From NCBI GenBank assembly GCA_014058105.1, contig JACGCM010000434.1, positions 310,001 to 374,000 of the forward strand: a stretch of DNA of 64,000 nt. The letters are read 5' to 3'. The position numbers and the translations under genes were made by a program. The first letter of the stretch is position 1; each line of letters begins with the position of its first letter. Below the pieces are notes generated by a model. The model was not told the DNA's origin. It was given only the letters and a program-made list of their open reading frames with translations, and did no database searches. Positions 1 through 11,433 of the stretch are shown here, piece after piece. Source of the DNA: Kingdonia uniflora. Lineage: Eukaryota > Streptophyta > Magnoliopsida > Ranunculales > Circaeasteraceae.

Positions 1-1274
1 AATTCTCAAATATCAACTAGGATGAATTCTCAAGAACAAACATAATCTTATTCATTAACAACTCCTAAAAAATAAATAAATATTCAAACTAAAAGGAAGA
101 AGTTGAACCCACCATTGAAAACCTTCCAATCAAGACAGTAACAGATACCCCTTTGATACAATTGATTCCTTAATTTGAAAGAAAGTGGTGGTGATAAGCC
201 GTAGTAGATAGCAAATCAAAGGGTGAGTTGCTTTTGCTACTTGGCCAAAATTTTCTTTTTAATATGCTAATTGTTTTAATACGATTCCCATTTCTTTGGT
301 TTGCTTCATGTTGTGATCTATTAGGGAGAGAGTAGAGAGTGAGAGTTAAGATTAACACAAAGACCAGAGTTACAAAGACCCCATTGAAAGAGAGAGAAAG
401 AAGAGATAAAAGCTAACTGAACTTGTGGGACCCATGTAGTTGCCACTCTCGTAGACAAGAGTATATTCGACAGCTAATCAAAATCCATATGTCAATACTA
501 CATTGGCAAAGTAGCGAACAACAAATTCTGCAAACAGCAAAAATGCACTCTATAAACCATATCTTTAATTATTGATTCTATGCACCATTAGTGCCTAATT
601 AATTACTGAACATAATGGTTTAACATGCGCATTAGCGCATGCCTTAGTGCTCATTACATATAGTAGAACCCTGTAGTGCTTGAAATACATGTCCAAGGTT
701 CCCACGAGCATGAGCAATACTCTACTCTTTTTCTCCATCGATATTTAGCAGTGAAGTGTTAAAACTTGGAAATATGTACTCAAACTGGTAAAGTTGTTTA
801 GGCGCACCGATTTAAAATGAAAAAATCTGCAACATGGCTCGTTTGCATATGTTATTCATACACTTTAATCATAATTTTATAAAATGAAATAGTAGGTAAA
901 ACATTGATTTCTTTGGACACTGAGAGATATATGTAATCCTAGGTTTGGACCTCAGTTCATAGAAGTTGACAATAATGGTAGACCTGAGCAATTCTAGGTT
1001 TATTAATTTGTAAGACTAAACTGCCAAACTGTGACTACAAACAAGTATTTGGTTAAGACTGCACCAGAAGGTGCAGAGTAGATGTTGCCACAAAGCCCAA
1101 GTATATATTGTGGACAATCTAACTTGGTCGATCTGTTCCCTTTTATGGTCCAGGACATACGACTAGGCCTGAGCATCATCGCATTAGTAAGACTTGGGAA
1201 CTTCGATTTTCTCTTATGTTTTTGGTTTAGATAAGAAATTTGATGTTACTATGAACTTTATACAATACTAAAAA
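1..1274. other. AT-rich stretch, nothing recognised
   Basis: No domain, RNA gene or repeat boundary could be recognised on either strand. Short open frames exist, such as a 62-codon one at 170-358 on the minus strand, but their translations show no family motif and no upstream signal, so none is called. Confidence 0.5.
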
Positions 1275-1660
1275 TCACCGTAAAAGCCTAATGTGGAAAG
1301 GGATGACTATCTTAGGTGGTTGCCTGAAAAGAAGGGAAAATTGACCGTAAAAGCACTTAAAAAAATTCTATACAATACCTAAAATTATCAAGTAAATCTG
1401 ATGAAACCATGGCGGAAGCTGTTATCAAAATTAAGTCATTTTTAAGGTGCAATGTTTTGCATGGAAAGTTCTGAATAAGATTTTCCCATCCAAACATGAA
1501 TTGTGAGACAAACACATCTTCCAGCTCAAACTTATGCTAAATTTGTAATGCCAATATAGTGAAAAAAATTAGGCATGCACTATTTAATTGTTCTTTTTAA
1601 GGACTTTTGATTGTTCTTGGTATGCTAGGGTGCGGTTTGCATCTTCTTTTTATTTACTAA
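1275..1660 (+). pseudogene. LINE reverse-transcriptase C-terminal (zf-RVT-like) fragment
   Basis: Read in the forward direction, with one frame change near 1,370-1,440, the translation follows the C-terminal part of plant L1-type reverse transcriptases. It has a 'DDYLRWLPEKKGKLTVK' segment, matching the usual 'D.l.W.p...G.FtVkSAY' start of the zinc-binding region. It then has 'FAWKVLNKIFPSKHEL', matching 'v..FaWkv....lpt...L', followed by a degraded finger and 'LRTFDCSWY'. At least four in-frame stops and a frameshift make it a dead fragment. No poly-A tail or target-site duplication was found, so the ends are approximate. The family call rests on motif order only. The fragment encodes no catalytic residues. 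Confidence 0.55.
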
Positions 1661-2410
1661 CGAGCAATTATGCACGCGCTAGAGAGTACAAGCACTTTAT
1701 TTTTAGGATTAAAGTTGGAGTGTAATTATTTGATATATTATTTAATTTTGAATGTAAAGATATGTTGTTGGTTTTGTGTTTGAATATTATCGAGTTATGT
1801 AAAGATTGTCTTTATTCTTGCGATATCTTATATTAGAAACAAAAAGGGATCTATTTGGTAATGGCAGAATTGACCAGTTTATCTCCTAATGATTGATGCA
1901 TTTTGGTTTTCTTGAATTATTTTGAGGGAATGGTATTTATTATTTTTGACAATGCTTACTTATTTGTTGATGCAGAACACAAAAGAATCTATAACCTTTC
2001 TTTTGAAGAACATGAAGATAGAAATTTTAATTTGGTGCTTCAGTTTGTATAAGAACAAATTAATGGGAATAAGTTTTGATGGACTTTGCAAGTATTTATT
2101 TTTGTGGATTTTGGTCAAGGATTGTATTCTGATTTTCTGTATGTATTTTGTAATATTCTAATGTAGCTCACTCAGTTAAACATATCATAAAAGGGTTAAT
2201 GAAACTATCACTAATAATAATAATTGGCATTGGCAAAAATTACAACATAGCACACCTGACCATTTGAAGGACGGCTTTCCCAAAAGAATAAAGTTAGGGT
2301 TGAGTTTAATTTTTTGATATCTTACTTAATTTTGATTATATATATATGTTGCTAGTTTTCCTTTTGAATATTATTTATAGTATAACTTCAACTTCAATTA
2401 GAATACGTTA
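1661..2410. other. AT-rich spacer between LINE fragments
   Basis: Very AT-rich sequence with an open frame of 79 codons at 1,922-2,161 (+) whose composition is hydrophobic and low in complexity and matches nothing I recognise. It may be decayed LINE sequence between the two motif-bearing scraps, but nothing in it can be assigned. Confidence 0.4.
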
Positions 2411-2722
2411 ATGAATGTCTATACCTTGAGTTTGATTTTTTCCTGTAGTGTTCAACTTGGTGTTACCGACAACTATTGGCTATTGATCATTCATACTGAC
2501 TCCATTCTTATGATCAAAAACAAAAAAGGCATCTCCTCAACAATGGTAGAACATTGTGTCCTCCATGAGGATGAACAATTACATAACCTTGTGTCCTCCA
2601 TGTTTTTTGTTCAACTAGTATACTATTTTTACTTTATTTTGCTCTTGTTATGTCAAATTAAGAACAATGTTGTTAGAGCAACTCGATCATCTTGTAATAA
2701 ACAACTTGATACGGAGGATTGA
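2411..2722 (+). pseudogene. possible LINE RNase H-like fragment
   Basis: A 103-codon open frame contains 'LIIHTDSILMIKNKKGISS' followed by 'LHEDEQLHNLVSSMFF'. This spacing resembles the middle of the RNase H domain (RVT_3 type) at the C-terminus of plant LINE ORF2 proteins, where a strand ending in 'tDS' precedes an amphipathic helix and a second strand. The first catalytic motif (DG) and the final 'REgN..AD.la' motif are not seen, so this is at best a central scrap. It lies on the same strand as, and downstream of, the zf-RVT scrap at 1,275-1,660, as expected if both derive from one LINE. The call is weak. Confidence 0.3.
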
Positions 2723-3119
2723 CTAGGAGTTGGTTTATTACCAAGTTAAAAACAATGCATTTATAGATAAAAATGTTTCAAGTTCAACTGAATCTAAGCA
2801 ATATTTTTTCGAATTTGGGGAACTCCCCACTTTGTCCCAAATTTTTTAATTTATGGGAAAAAGAATCCTTCCATATCTGGTCATATAGTGAACCCACTGA
2901 ATCGAGTTTGCCATTGAAAATTAGACTCTAATGTCTCTGTGGAATGTATGGCTGTATGGAAAAGTGTTCTTCTAAATGAAGGGTCTCACATTATTTTCTT
3001 TAAATCATTCTTAATGATGAGAAAGCTGGAGAGTATGATTGTAAGTAATAAAGCTACAACTAAAAGACACATCTGGAATATTATTTAAGGTAATAAATTT
3101 TTGTGAGCCTAATGGATTA
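2723..3119. other. unassigned sequence upstream of a LINE scrap
   Basis: No motif recognised. It may be decayed reverse-transcriptase sequence belonging to the LINE scrap that follows, but the translation shows no conserved landmark. Confidence 0.3.
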
Positions 3120-3605
3120 GAGAAAAACTAATTAGAAATAGGAACTTCTGGTCTTTAAAAGTTCCCCCAGTAAGCTTCATGGGTATGGAGGAGCATCCTT
3201 AAAGGTAGGGATGATGCTGCAGGTATGGCTCTACACTCTCTTGGTAATGGAGATAATACTCTTTTCTGTGAAGACCCTGGCATAACCTAGGGATTCTTAA
3301 AGATAAATTTCTCCAACATTATAAGTATGACACGTAAGTGGTGCATCCCAACAAACTCTAGTCATGATATTGTTTTTATTTGGGATACTATTGATACCAT
3401 TGAGTATGATATTAATGTTGATGATCAAGTGGAATGGACTGTTGCCACCAAAGGTATATATACTCTCAAAGATACTTATAATCACTTAGAACATATGAAC
3501 TTTAAAGTTAACTGGTCCTCTTTGGTTTGGTATCAAGCTACATCCAACTATAGACAATATAGTAGCTACTTCAAACTGGAACATACAAGCTCAATGCGTA
3601 AATAA
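3120..3605 (+). pseudogene. LINE reverse-transcriptase C-terminal fragment
   Basis: The forward translation gives 'WVWRSILKGRDDAAG', then 'SLGNGDNTLFCEDP', then after a frameshift near 3,330 'DQVEWTVATKGIYTLKD' and 'VNWSSLVWY'. These are, in order, the 's.iWrsIl..r.....g....iGnG..t.fW.DpW' block and the 'W....G.ys.k.aY....W..lvW' block that link reverse transcriptase to the zinc-binding region in plant L1-type LINEs. It is a different copy from the fragment at 1,275-1,660, because it covers a more N-terminal part yet lies downstream. One frameshift and scattered stops show it is not functional. No tail or duplication marks its ends. Confidence 0.6.
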
Positions 3606-3732
3606 AGCTATCGTAGCTTGTATTTGGCAAAAGCTATCGATGGGGGTGTATGTGATTAATATAGATGGTTTCTTAAGAGTTAAAGGTGTCCAACTACAAT
3701 CTTACATGTTTTTCAATAAAAAGCATATCACG

Positions 3733-4360
3733 TGTTGGAATAACTGTAACCTTTGGTTTTTTAGAATAAACGGGAAACACAAACTAGGGAAAGAAATATG
3801 ATAGTATTTGTTTCAAAGCAACTTTACATGGGAATTACAAAAATATAATCATTTCCGAATATAAATATATTGCTTACAACAATACAATTTTCCAGGGAGA
3901 AAAAAAAAAACACAACAACATAATTGCAGGAACACATTCCCGCTACCCACGAGGGTCGCAAGTCATTGGGCGACCTCCTCACCCCTCGACGAATACGTCT
4001 TAGGGGAGCTCTCCTAATGACCCACGAGCAATAACAAAAGCATTTTATACCAACAAATACTTTATGCCAGGCCCACGTAAAAAGGTAAAGCTTAAAATCC
4101 CATAAGGGCATCTTAGGAATTACACGTTACGTGAGCCTGAGCACTTCAAGATCAAGACCCTCCATATAAATAGAGATTAAAAGGGACCTAAGAATAGACA
4201 TTTTTTCACAACCTCCTTATCCATTAAACCCTAACAGCTTTAAAGGAAGAGGGAGGAGAAACCCAGAGAAAATTAAGTGGTGCCCTCATCTGGTGAGACG
4301 TGTCAATCCCCAAATAAAGAATAACTTATTGTCATCTCTAAGAAGATCTTTGGAACCATA
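3733..4360 (+). repeat. putative 5' LTR of Tat-A
   Basis: The stretch starts with TGTTGGAATA and ends '...ggaaccata' immediately before 'attggcactgtctgtg', the junction motif that follows the LTR in the other Tat elements of this window (22,302 and 62,784). A TATA-like box, tataaata, lies at 4,165-4,172, with 'ccctccatataaatag' around it, about 195 bp before the end, which suits an LTR promoter. The last 80 bp are shared with an isolated LTR end at 16,834-16,913. The 5' boundary is a guess based on TG and typical length, and no matching 3' LTR was seen. Confidence 0.5.
4165..4172 (+). promoter_or_regulatory. TATA-like box in Tat-A LTR
   Basis: The motif tataaata sits in the putative LTR about 195 bp before the LTR/leader junction, where the U3/R promoter of an LTR retrotransposon is expected. 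It is inferred from position and sequence only. Confidence 0.4.
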
Positions 4361-4407
4361 ATTGGCACTGTCTGTGTTCTCGGGACTAAACTCTATACAG
4401 TTGCAAA

Positions 4408-6720
4408 GATGGTAGTTTTTACACGAAATCAGATACAGGAGCAAGCGATGGCTGAGATGAGAACGACGCTCCTGTAGCTGCAAGAGTAGATGATGACGAA
4501 ACAGGCTCAAATCTGACAACTTTAGGTGGCCAATGATAAGATGTAAGAAAATATCATTACTAGAAACCAAGCTCCAGCCGACGTTCTAGCAGCCTCTGAG
4601 ACAATTGAAAACTCCACGCCACACAAGGTGGTCCTCAACAATCGTAACGACAGAACTTAACCCAATTTACCACCGGTGTACGATGCAGTATATGAACACC
4701 AGGTCACCCTGCTCTACAGCCCGCATTCGTCGCCTCATGGGACAGTAGCACACCTAGGTGAGCAACGACCTTAGCCACCGAAACAGCCGGTACAATCCCT
4801 TGGCGGGCACTAACCCCCATCGCCACCGTAAGCATACCAACTTAGCCATACGGGCCCGCCTCCACCTGGTCGATATGCTACACAATATAGTGGTATGCAT
4901 CCCCCTGCTCCTCAACCATACTCAAAGGCCTCTTATGTCCATTACCACGAGAACCCTCCTCTGTGGCATTAGCAGTATAGCCATAATGACCCATCTTACC
5001 CGCTTGGGTATGCTCAGAGGCAATATCAAGGAGGAAACCAAGCTCCAGCCGACGTTCTAGCAGCCTCTGAGACAATTGAAAACTCCACGCCACACAAGGT
5101 AGTCCTCAACAATCGTAACGACAGAACTTAACCCAATTTACCACCGGTGTACGGTGCAGTATATGAACACCAGGTCACCCTGCTCTACAGCCCGCATTCG
5201 TCGCCTCATGGGACAGTAGCACACCTAGGTGAACAACGACCTTAGCCACCGAAGCAACCGGTACAATCCCTTGGCGGGCACTAACCCCCATCGTCACCGT
5301 AAGCATACCAACTTAGCCATACGGGCCCGCCTCCACCTCGTCGATATGCTACACAATATAGTGGTATGCATCCCCCTGCTCCTCAACCATACTCAAAGGC
5401 CTCTTATGTCCATTACCACGAGAACCCTCCTCTGTGGCATTAGCAGTATAGCCATAATGACCCATCTTACCCGCTTGGGTATGCTCAGAGGCAATATCAA
5501 GGAGGAAACTTACGACCCCCAGGGGGGAATGACCCTGTATACAATGATAGGTTCAACGAACGGTGCCAAGGAAGGCAACAATTCGGACAATCTTATGAAC
5601 TGTATGAAGAAAGTTACTACAATAAATATTTAATACGACAATACGGGGAGGACGAGGCCCAAGACGGGATGAAGGAAGAACTGACCAACTCCCTTTACCA
5701 ATCGTCTCCGTAGAAGCATTGATCAAAAATTTGTAGAACAGAGACAGTGACCCGGCCAAACGGCTAACGAAAGAGATTTTGCAAAAAATTCATAGTACCT
5801 CATTCACGGAGAACATCCAAAATTACATATCGGGGCAGAGCTATTCCTAGCCAAAGATAGAATCCTTCAATGGGGGCCAAGACCCAGGCCAACACATCTC
5901 TAAGTTCTAGTATAGTATTAACCTACAACACCAGACAGACGAGCACATGTCTCGCCTATTCTTCTCGACCCTGTCAGATGGGGCTTTCCCTGGTTCTTAA
6001 GCCTTAAGCCCAACTCGATATCCACCTTCAAGCAGCTTTTACTAACGTTTGTAGAAAAATACCTACATAACCATTAGTCGAAGAAGCTGACAGTAGAACT
6101 ATTCTCTTTAAAATAACAGATCGGAGAAATTATTGACTCCTTCCTTAAAAGGTTCAATAATAAGCTAATACTCATTAAATGAGTAGATGCCCAGAGAGCT
6201 TGCCTGACATTTATAGGAACCTGCTTACCTGGCTTAATATTATGAGAAGCTTTGCACATGAAACGACCAGAGACACTTGAAAATCTCTACAAAAATGTAT
6301 GAAAGTACTAGAATTTGGAAGCTGACAACCATGCATCTGCCTCTCAGATAGTTGCCCTTCTCAGTACTGCCTCTACCTCATTGCCAATCGCTCATGTAGG
6401 AATGCCCAAACATCCAAGAGATATCCCCAGCAGGCAGTAGAGAGACAACGAGGGTAGGAACAAAAGGAGAGTAAGCAAAGATACTCGAGGCAAATCTGAA
6501 CCCTTTCTTTGAGAAGGTAAGCCAAAGATCGATTGTTGGGAACGATACTCACCAAGAATGACTGAGACTACAGAAAGCCCCACTCAAAGACTACCCACCC
6601 AGGACTAACCTATTGCGCTCATCACAAAGATCATGGTCATGAAATTGAGAAGTGTTATGATTTGATCAATATGGCTAAGACATGGTTCAGGAGAGGGTGC
6701 TATACTCGGTACTTAAAATG
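4408..6720 (+). pseudogene. gag: Tat-A gag pseudogene
   Basis: Gag is the structural protein that packages retrotransposon RNA. The frame opens with 'MVVFTRNQIQEQAMAEM', followed by a Pro/Gln/Tyr-rich stretch ('MHPPAPQPYSKASYVH') and the conserved gypsy capsid region: 'ESFNGGQDPGQHISKF', 'TLSDGAFPWFLSL', 'FLKRFNNKL' (about 5,860-6,170). Near 6,600 is 'YCAHHKDHGHEIEKCYDL', the Cys/His motif characteristic of Tat gag C-termini. Many in-frame stops occur, several in places where CAG is expected (for example TAG at 4,474 and 4,486), plus frameshifts. The N-terminal part is lengthened by a 471-bp tandem duplication. Gag precedes protease in the usual order. Confidence 0.75.
4563..5504 (+). repeat. 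471-bp tandem duplication inside gag
   Basis: Two head-to-tail copies, 4,563-5,033 and 5,034-5,504, begin 'gaaaccaagctccagcc' and are followed by 'gaaacttacgacc'. By eye they differ at about seven positions. The period is divisible by three (157 codons). Both copies share the same in-frame stop codons, so the duplication arose after the gag gene had already decayed. Confidence 0.9.
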
Positions 6721-6959
6721 ACCAATCCCAGCGATGCTCTCATTCGGGGCGCTAGCAGAGCCGGTGACAAATGTGCAAGTACATAGGCACGTTGCAGTAT
6801 GCAAGATGATACTGTAAGACATTAGTGGGGCACAATCCCACAATGCCATTTCCAACTCCACGATGCAGTGTTACCGACTGAGAGAGAATTAAAGAATAAC
6901 TCACGATATTGCTGTAGTCCCAAAGATAAATCATGGGCAAAATATATACTTCATAGACA

Positions 6960-7390
6960 ATGACATGGGGTCAGTATCCCACCCCCATGGCGATGTATTG
7001 GTTATTAAATCATGACCAGAGGAGTCTTGGTCAAACGGATGTTGGTTGATTCAGGGAGTGGAGCAAACATCCTCTATCACGATACTTTGGTGAACATGAA
7101 CATGCACATGCAGGACTGCATGACCCCCTCAAAAATAGAGATATCGGGTTTCAACGGTTCAACTTAAAAAATAATTTAGGAGCTCGTCACTCAGGTGCAG
7201 GCTGGACTGTAATAATGTTAGCGACCTTTGCCATCGTGAACTACCCCTCGATCTACTATAGTGGCATCCTCAGAAGGGAGTGGATCCATGAAATGAAGGC
7301 AGTATCGTCCACCTATTACTGGGAAATATGTTTTCCGACAAAGGTTGGAACGTACCAAATATGAGGCTGGTAAGTAGCCATTCCTATTTG
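6960..7390 (+). pseudogene. Tat-A protease (retropepsin) domain
   Basis: The aspartic protease matures Gag-Pol. The signature 'RMLVDSGSGANILY' is read at about 7,037-7,080, preceded by 'GVLVK'. It matches the Tat/gypsy 'rvLvDsGSs.dil' active site, and the catalytic Asp and following Ser-Gly are kept. 'KIEISGFNGS' follows, as in the second conserved strand. Downstream the frame is interrupted by stops and shifts, so no intact domain remains. It lies between gag and the reverse transcriptase, as in all gypsy elements. Confidence 0.65.
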
Positions 7391-7490
7391 TTACGCCAAT
7401 TTCCTTAAAAAATTCATCGCACTTGAGAATTCAAAAAAGAAGGGGAATAGTTTAAAATTTGGGGAATAACAACGAACATGGAATGAGCCC

Positions 7491-8930
7491 ATGGAGGTGG
7501 ACTTGTCCCCCGTCCGTGACCATCCAGATAAGATGGAAGTAGACATACAATATACCCTTGACCAAAATGATGTAATTATAAACATGTTTAGCAGAGAATG
7601 GACATTACCTCTCGTAGATTTGATTGGTAAGATTAACCTCAACAACCCTACAAGAATTAGATATATTGGCTCACTCTTGACAAGGCGACACTTGTAAAGT
7701 AGAAGCCACGATGAACAACTCCAAGGCGACGAGCAGACATAAACGACGTAATTCAAAAATTACCGTGAACTGGGTTTTTAAGACCCGTCGATTATCCACG
7801 ATGGGTAGCAAACGTGATGGCAGTCTCAAAGATGAATGGCAAAATATATGTTTACATTGATTTCACCAATTTAAGCAAAAATTGTCAAAATGACAGTTTC
7901 CCCATGCCCCTCATAACAAGACTAGTAGACTCAATGGCCAGCCACGGGCGAATGTCATATATAGATGGTTACTCAGGGTATAACCAAATACCTTTGGTTG
8001 TCAAGGACCAAGAACGCACTTCATTCACAATAGAGCAGAGCTTATATATTTATACTGAAATGCCATTCGGCCAGAAAAATGTAGGATCCACATACCAGTG
8101 ATTGGTTACGATAATGTTTAAAAACCAATTGAGAAATATAGTGGAAGTATACATTGAAGACATACTCATCAAAAGAAAGCTACAAAACGACCATTTAGCC
8201 GGCCTTATGATTGTGTTCACAAGGCTTAGACACTATAAAATGTGACTCAACCCTGAGATGTGCAGCTTTAACATTTCATCGCGAAAGTTCTTGGGGCACT
8301 TGGTAACTCATTGAGGGATAGAGGTTGACCCCAACCAGATACAAGCCATAGCCTGTATGCCATCACCTTGGGCACTAAAGCAAGTTCAAAAACTAGTAGG
8401 TAAAATTACTGCACTCGGTCGTTTCATTTATAGAGCCTCATTCAAATACCAGCCACTATTTCGATGTATCAATAAAAATAAGAAATGCCAATGGAATGAG
8501 GAATGTGAGACAACTTTCTAAGATATCTCAAGATACTAGGCCATACCCCCAATCCTCAGCATACCGAAAGAATACGAGCTCTTGGGATTATACTTGGGAA
8601 ACGCAGAGGACTCAATCAGCGCAGTCTTCATCCAAATAGACATTAAAGATGAGAAACCAATTTACATCGTCAGTAAGACCTTCTTGGGGGCAGATTTGCG
8701 GTATTCTACAATAGAGAAGCAAGCGCACGCCTTGGTATATGCATCATAGAAGCTACGACCATACTTCCAAGTACACAAAATCAAAGTTATAACAACTCAA
8801 CCATTGAGGGAGGTATTTGCAAAGAAGGATAAGGCTCATAGAATAACAAAGTGAGAAATCACCCTGGGAGAGTTTAACATTTGATTCGAGCCACGGGTAA
8901 CCATTAAGGGGTAGGTCATTATAGATCTCT
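7491..8930 (+). pseudogene. Tat-A reverse transcriptase and RNase H
   Basis: A linker ('DHPDKMEVDIQYTLDQND', about 7,520) leads into the polymerase: 'GKIYVYIDFTNLSKNCQND', 'DSMASHGRMSYIDGYSGYNQ', 'TEMPFGQKNVGSTYQ' and the active-site block at 8,150-8,161. That block reads YIED instead of the normal Y(I/V)DD, a substitution expected to kill catalysis. RNase H follows: 'YELLGLYLGNAEDSISAVF', 'KPIYIVSKTFLGADLRYST' and 'EKQAHALVYAS', then stop, 'KLRPYF'. Stops mark typical W, R and Q positions around 8,745-8,915. Family order and motif spacing are standard for Ty3/gypsy. Confidence 0.8.
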
Positions 8931-8959
8931 TGGCAGACCTCCCCATTAGTGATGATAAC

Positions 8960-9430
8960 TTGGTCAACGAGGAAAATAATGACCAAGTTGCTCCTCCAGG
9001 TGACACTGATGTACCATTTAGGAGGGGGAGACGGTTATACATGGACGAATCAATTAATGCTGGTGGTTCAGGCTTAGGGGTCATGTTAGTCACTCCAAAT
9101 AACGACAAGATAGAGAAAACAATCAGAGTTAACTTTCCATTAAGTAATTACGAAGCTGAATACGAACCTTGTTGTGTGGAATAGATGTAGCATTGGTACT
9201 AGATGTGGAAGAAATTTCCATATTTACCAACTCGCAGCTAGTTGGTAGCCAGTATAGCGAGACGTTCTAGGCCAACAAAAAGATAGTAGAATACATGGAG
9301 ATCTTGAAGCAAAGGATTAGAAAGTTTAAGAAATTCAACATCAAACACATCCACATAGGCGAGAATAGACAATCTAACTCCCTCGCTTACTTGGCTAAAA
9401 TTATCGGTGACCGACTAAGAGTTACCTAAG
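8960..9430 (+). pseudogene. Tat-A second (archaeal-type) RNase H domain
   Basis: After the retroviral-type RNase H comes 'GRRLYMDESINAGGSGLGV', then 'PLSNYEAEYEPCCVE', 'NTRSQL/VASQY' in degraded form, and 'HIHIGENRQSNSLAYLAK'. These match 'w.lyvDGas...GsGaGi', 'sNNeAEYeAll', 'D.qlv..q..' and 'ip...N..aDaLA' of the extra RNase H that Tat-lineage elements carry between RNase H and integrase. The first catalytic DG is DE here. Two or more stops interrupt it near 9,180-9,270. Presence of this domain is the main reason for assigning the element to Tat. Confidence 0.75.
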
Positions 9431-9689
9431 TTGAGGTCCTTGACCAGCCAAGCTTACTGGAGCATACAACAGAAGTAATGCCGATCGATAGTGGGCTCCA
9501 AATGAGCAACCCAACTAGAGATAGCCACTTCATAATTTCTTGGGTGAACTCCACATCCTCCCCGCAGATAGGTCAACCGCTAAAGGTATCTGAAAGAAGA
9601 GTTAAAAATATACGGTGATAAATAACGAGCTCTTCAAGATGAGCCTGTACGCCCTGCATCTAACATACATTTCAAGAGAATGGGTGACA

Positions 9690-10722
9690 ACGGTAATCGA
9701 AGAAATTCATAAGGGGGTATGCGAAACACACACAATGGGTAGGTTTATTGTCGAATGAGCATGAACAAGGGAACTTTACTGGCCGACAATGAGACAATAT
9801 TTCATTAAGTATGCAAAGAAATGTGAGAAATGTCTGTTTCACGGTCATCTTATCCATGCCCCCGTCGTAGACCTCCAAGAGAGGAATGAACATAATCGAG
9901 GCACTCCCAATTGCAAGTGGGAGATATAAATGTTTTTTGGTCGTTATAGACTACTTCACCAAGTGGGTAGAAGCAATCCCCCTCACTCGTATAAGAGAAG
10001 AAGAGGTGATACTTTTTCTGTGGAAACACATTATCACAAGGTTTGGTGTCCCATCGGTCCTAATGAAAAATAACGGTAGTCAGTTTGTGGGGAGTAAGGT
10101 CGTCGATTATGTACGACTCAACAATAATAAAATAATGTCATCAAGCCCAAGGTACCCACAGGGAAATGGATAGGCCGAGGCGACCAATAAAATAATAATT
10201 GATGGTATCAATAAGAGGTTGGATGTCACTAAGGGCCGCTGGCTCGATGAACTACCCCATGTGTTATGGTCATACCGAATAACCCCTCAAAAGTTGGCAG
10301 GTTTCACTTTGTTCATGCTTACCTATGGGTTCGAGGCCGTGTTTCCCTGAGAAGTCATGGCCCATACAACAAGATTTTTAATCGTCTATAGTAAAATAAA
10401 CGAGCATCTTCTCGCAAAAAACTTCGACTTCAATGACAAAATAAGAGAGGAGGCCTCGTCTCGAATGTTACGGTACCAGGAGATACTATTTCTTTTTTAA
10501 CAAATGAGTCCGCCTAAGAGAGTTTCAAGATGGGGAATACGTGATGAAGAAGGTCTTTCCCATTGCCCAGAACAACAACAAATAAAAACTTCAGCCAAAC
10601 TGGGAAGGGCCATACATTATCTCAATGGCCATGGATAGTAATGCCTACTACTTGATGAACAATGGTGATGAAGAATTAAAATCCCCTTGGAATGCAATGA
10701 ATCTCCGTAAGTGGAACCAATA
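9690..10722 (+). pseudogene. Tat-A integrase
   Basis: Integrase joins the cDNA to host DNA. The zinc-finger region is recognisable ('IHKGVCETHTMGRF', 'KYAKKCEKCLFHG', 9,700-9,845). The catalytic core follows: 'VIDYFTKWVEAIPLTRI' with the first Asp, 'GVPSVLMKNNGSQFVG' where the second Asp is replaced (normally 'sDNG.QF'), and 'YPQGNG', TAG at 10,171-10,173, 'AEATNKIIIDGI' with the third acidic residue. The end of the core ('DELPHVLWSYRITPQKLAG') and C-terminal block ('NWEGPYIIS', 'PWNAMNLRKW') run to about 10,722. Stops, frameshifts and the lost core residue make it inactive. Confidence 0.8.
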
Positions 10723-10784
10723 AAACAACCTGCTTTTTACAATTTTTAGCGAGGAATCAATGATCGTTTTGTTTGATATAACCA

Positions 10785-11215
10785 TGGTCGAATACTGGGG
10801 TCACTTTTTATGAAATAAAAAATGACCTCCCTAAATACTAGGGGCATTTTTGAAGTAAAACACCTTCCCCAAATACTAGGAACGTTTTTGAAGTAAAACA
10901 TCCTCCCCAAATACTGGAGTCCCTTTTTGAAGTAAAAAAATGACCTCCCCAAATACTGGGGGCATTTTTGAAGTAAAACATATTCCCCAAATACAGAGGA
11001 CGTTTTTGAAGTAAAATGTCATCTCCAAATACTGCAGTCATTTTTTTGAAGTAAAAATGATCTCCACAAATACTGGGGGCATTTTTGATGTAAAGCACCT
11101 TCCCCAAATATTAGGGGGTTTTTTGATGTAAAACACTTTCCCCAAATATTAGGGGCATTTTTGAAGTAAAATGCCCTCCCAAATAACGGGGGAGCTGTTG
11201 ACATAAAATGCCCTC
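10785..11215 (+). repeat. Tandem array of 37-42 bp units, G-rich, 3' of Tat-A pol
   Basis: About eleven head-to-tail units of the type 'caaatactgggggcattt' followed by 'ttgaagtaaaacatcctcc' lie directly after the pol end. Each carries a run of three to six G in a short purine-rich tract. The last unit reads 'aataacgggggagctgttg', then 'acataaaatgccctcc', which looks like a polypurine tract followed by an LTR start (TGTTGACA at 11,196). Since antisense coding sequence continues to the right, I do not call a real 3' LTR here. Subrepeats in the 3' untranslated region are known for Tat/Ogre elements. Confidence 0.85.
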
Positions 11216-11433
11216 CAATTACTAGTTGGCACTCTTTTTACGAACCATCTCTAGAGTGGGTCGTTGTCACTTTCCAGTAAGGCCACATAAGCGACCAAAC
11301 TCAACAGTCCAGAGAAAAACCGTTGGTAGGTGGGGACATAAGATAATAAAATAAAATACACAACACGCAATTGAGACAAAATAAAAAAAAACTTTTATTC
11401 GTGACATTACGGACAACAATATTACAAGTTCAT

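Noticed and set aside
170..358. 62-codon minus-strand frame as a small gene
   Set aside because: No recognisable motif, low-complexity Ser/Leu-rich start, no supporting context.
3824..4111. 95-codon minus-strand open frame
   Set aside because: Lies within the putative Tat-A LTR, has no family motif and is explained by GC-rich LTR sequence.
4758..5633. Two similar plus-strand frames of 100 and 134 codons (MSNDLSHRN..., MNNDLSHRS...)
   Set aside because: They are off-frame readings of the two copies of the duplicated gag segment; the gag frame carries the real similarity.
11188..11203. gggggag followed by ctgttgaca as the true 3' polypurine tract and LTR start of Tat-A
   Set aside because: Antisense coding sequence and a second array continue for 3 kb, no matching 5' LTR start TGTTGACATAA exists near 3.7 kb, and the motif is one member of a tandem array.
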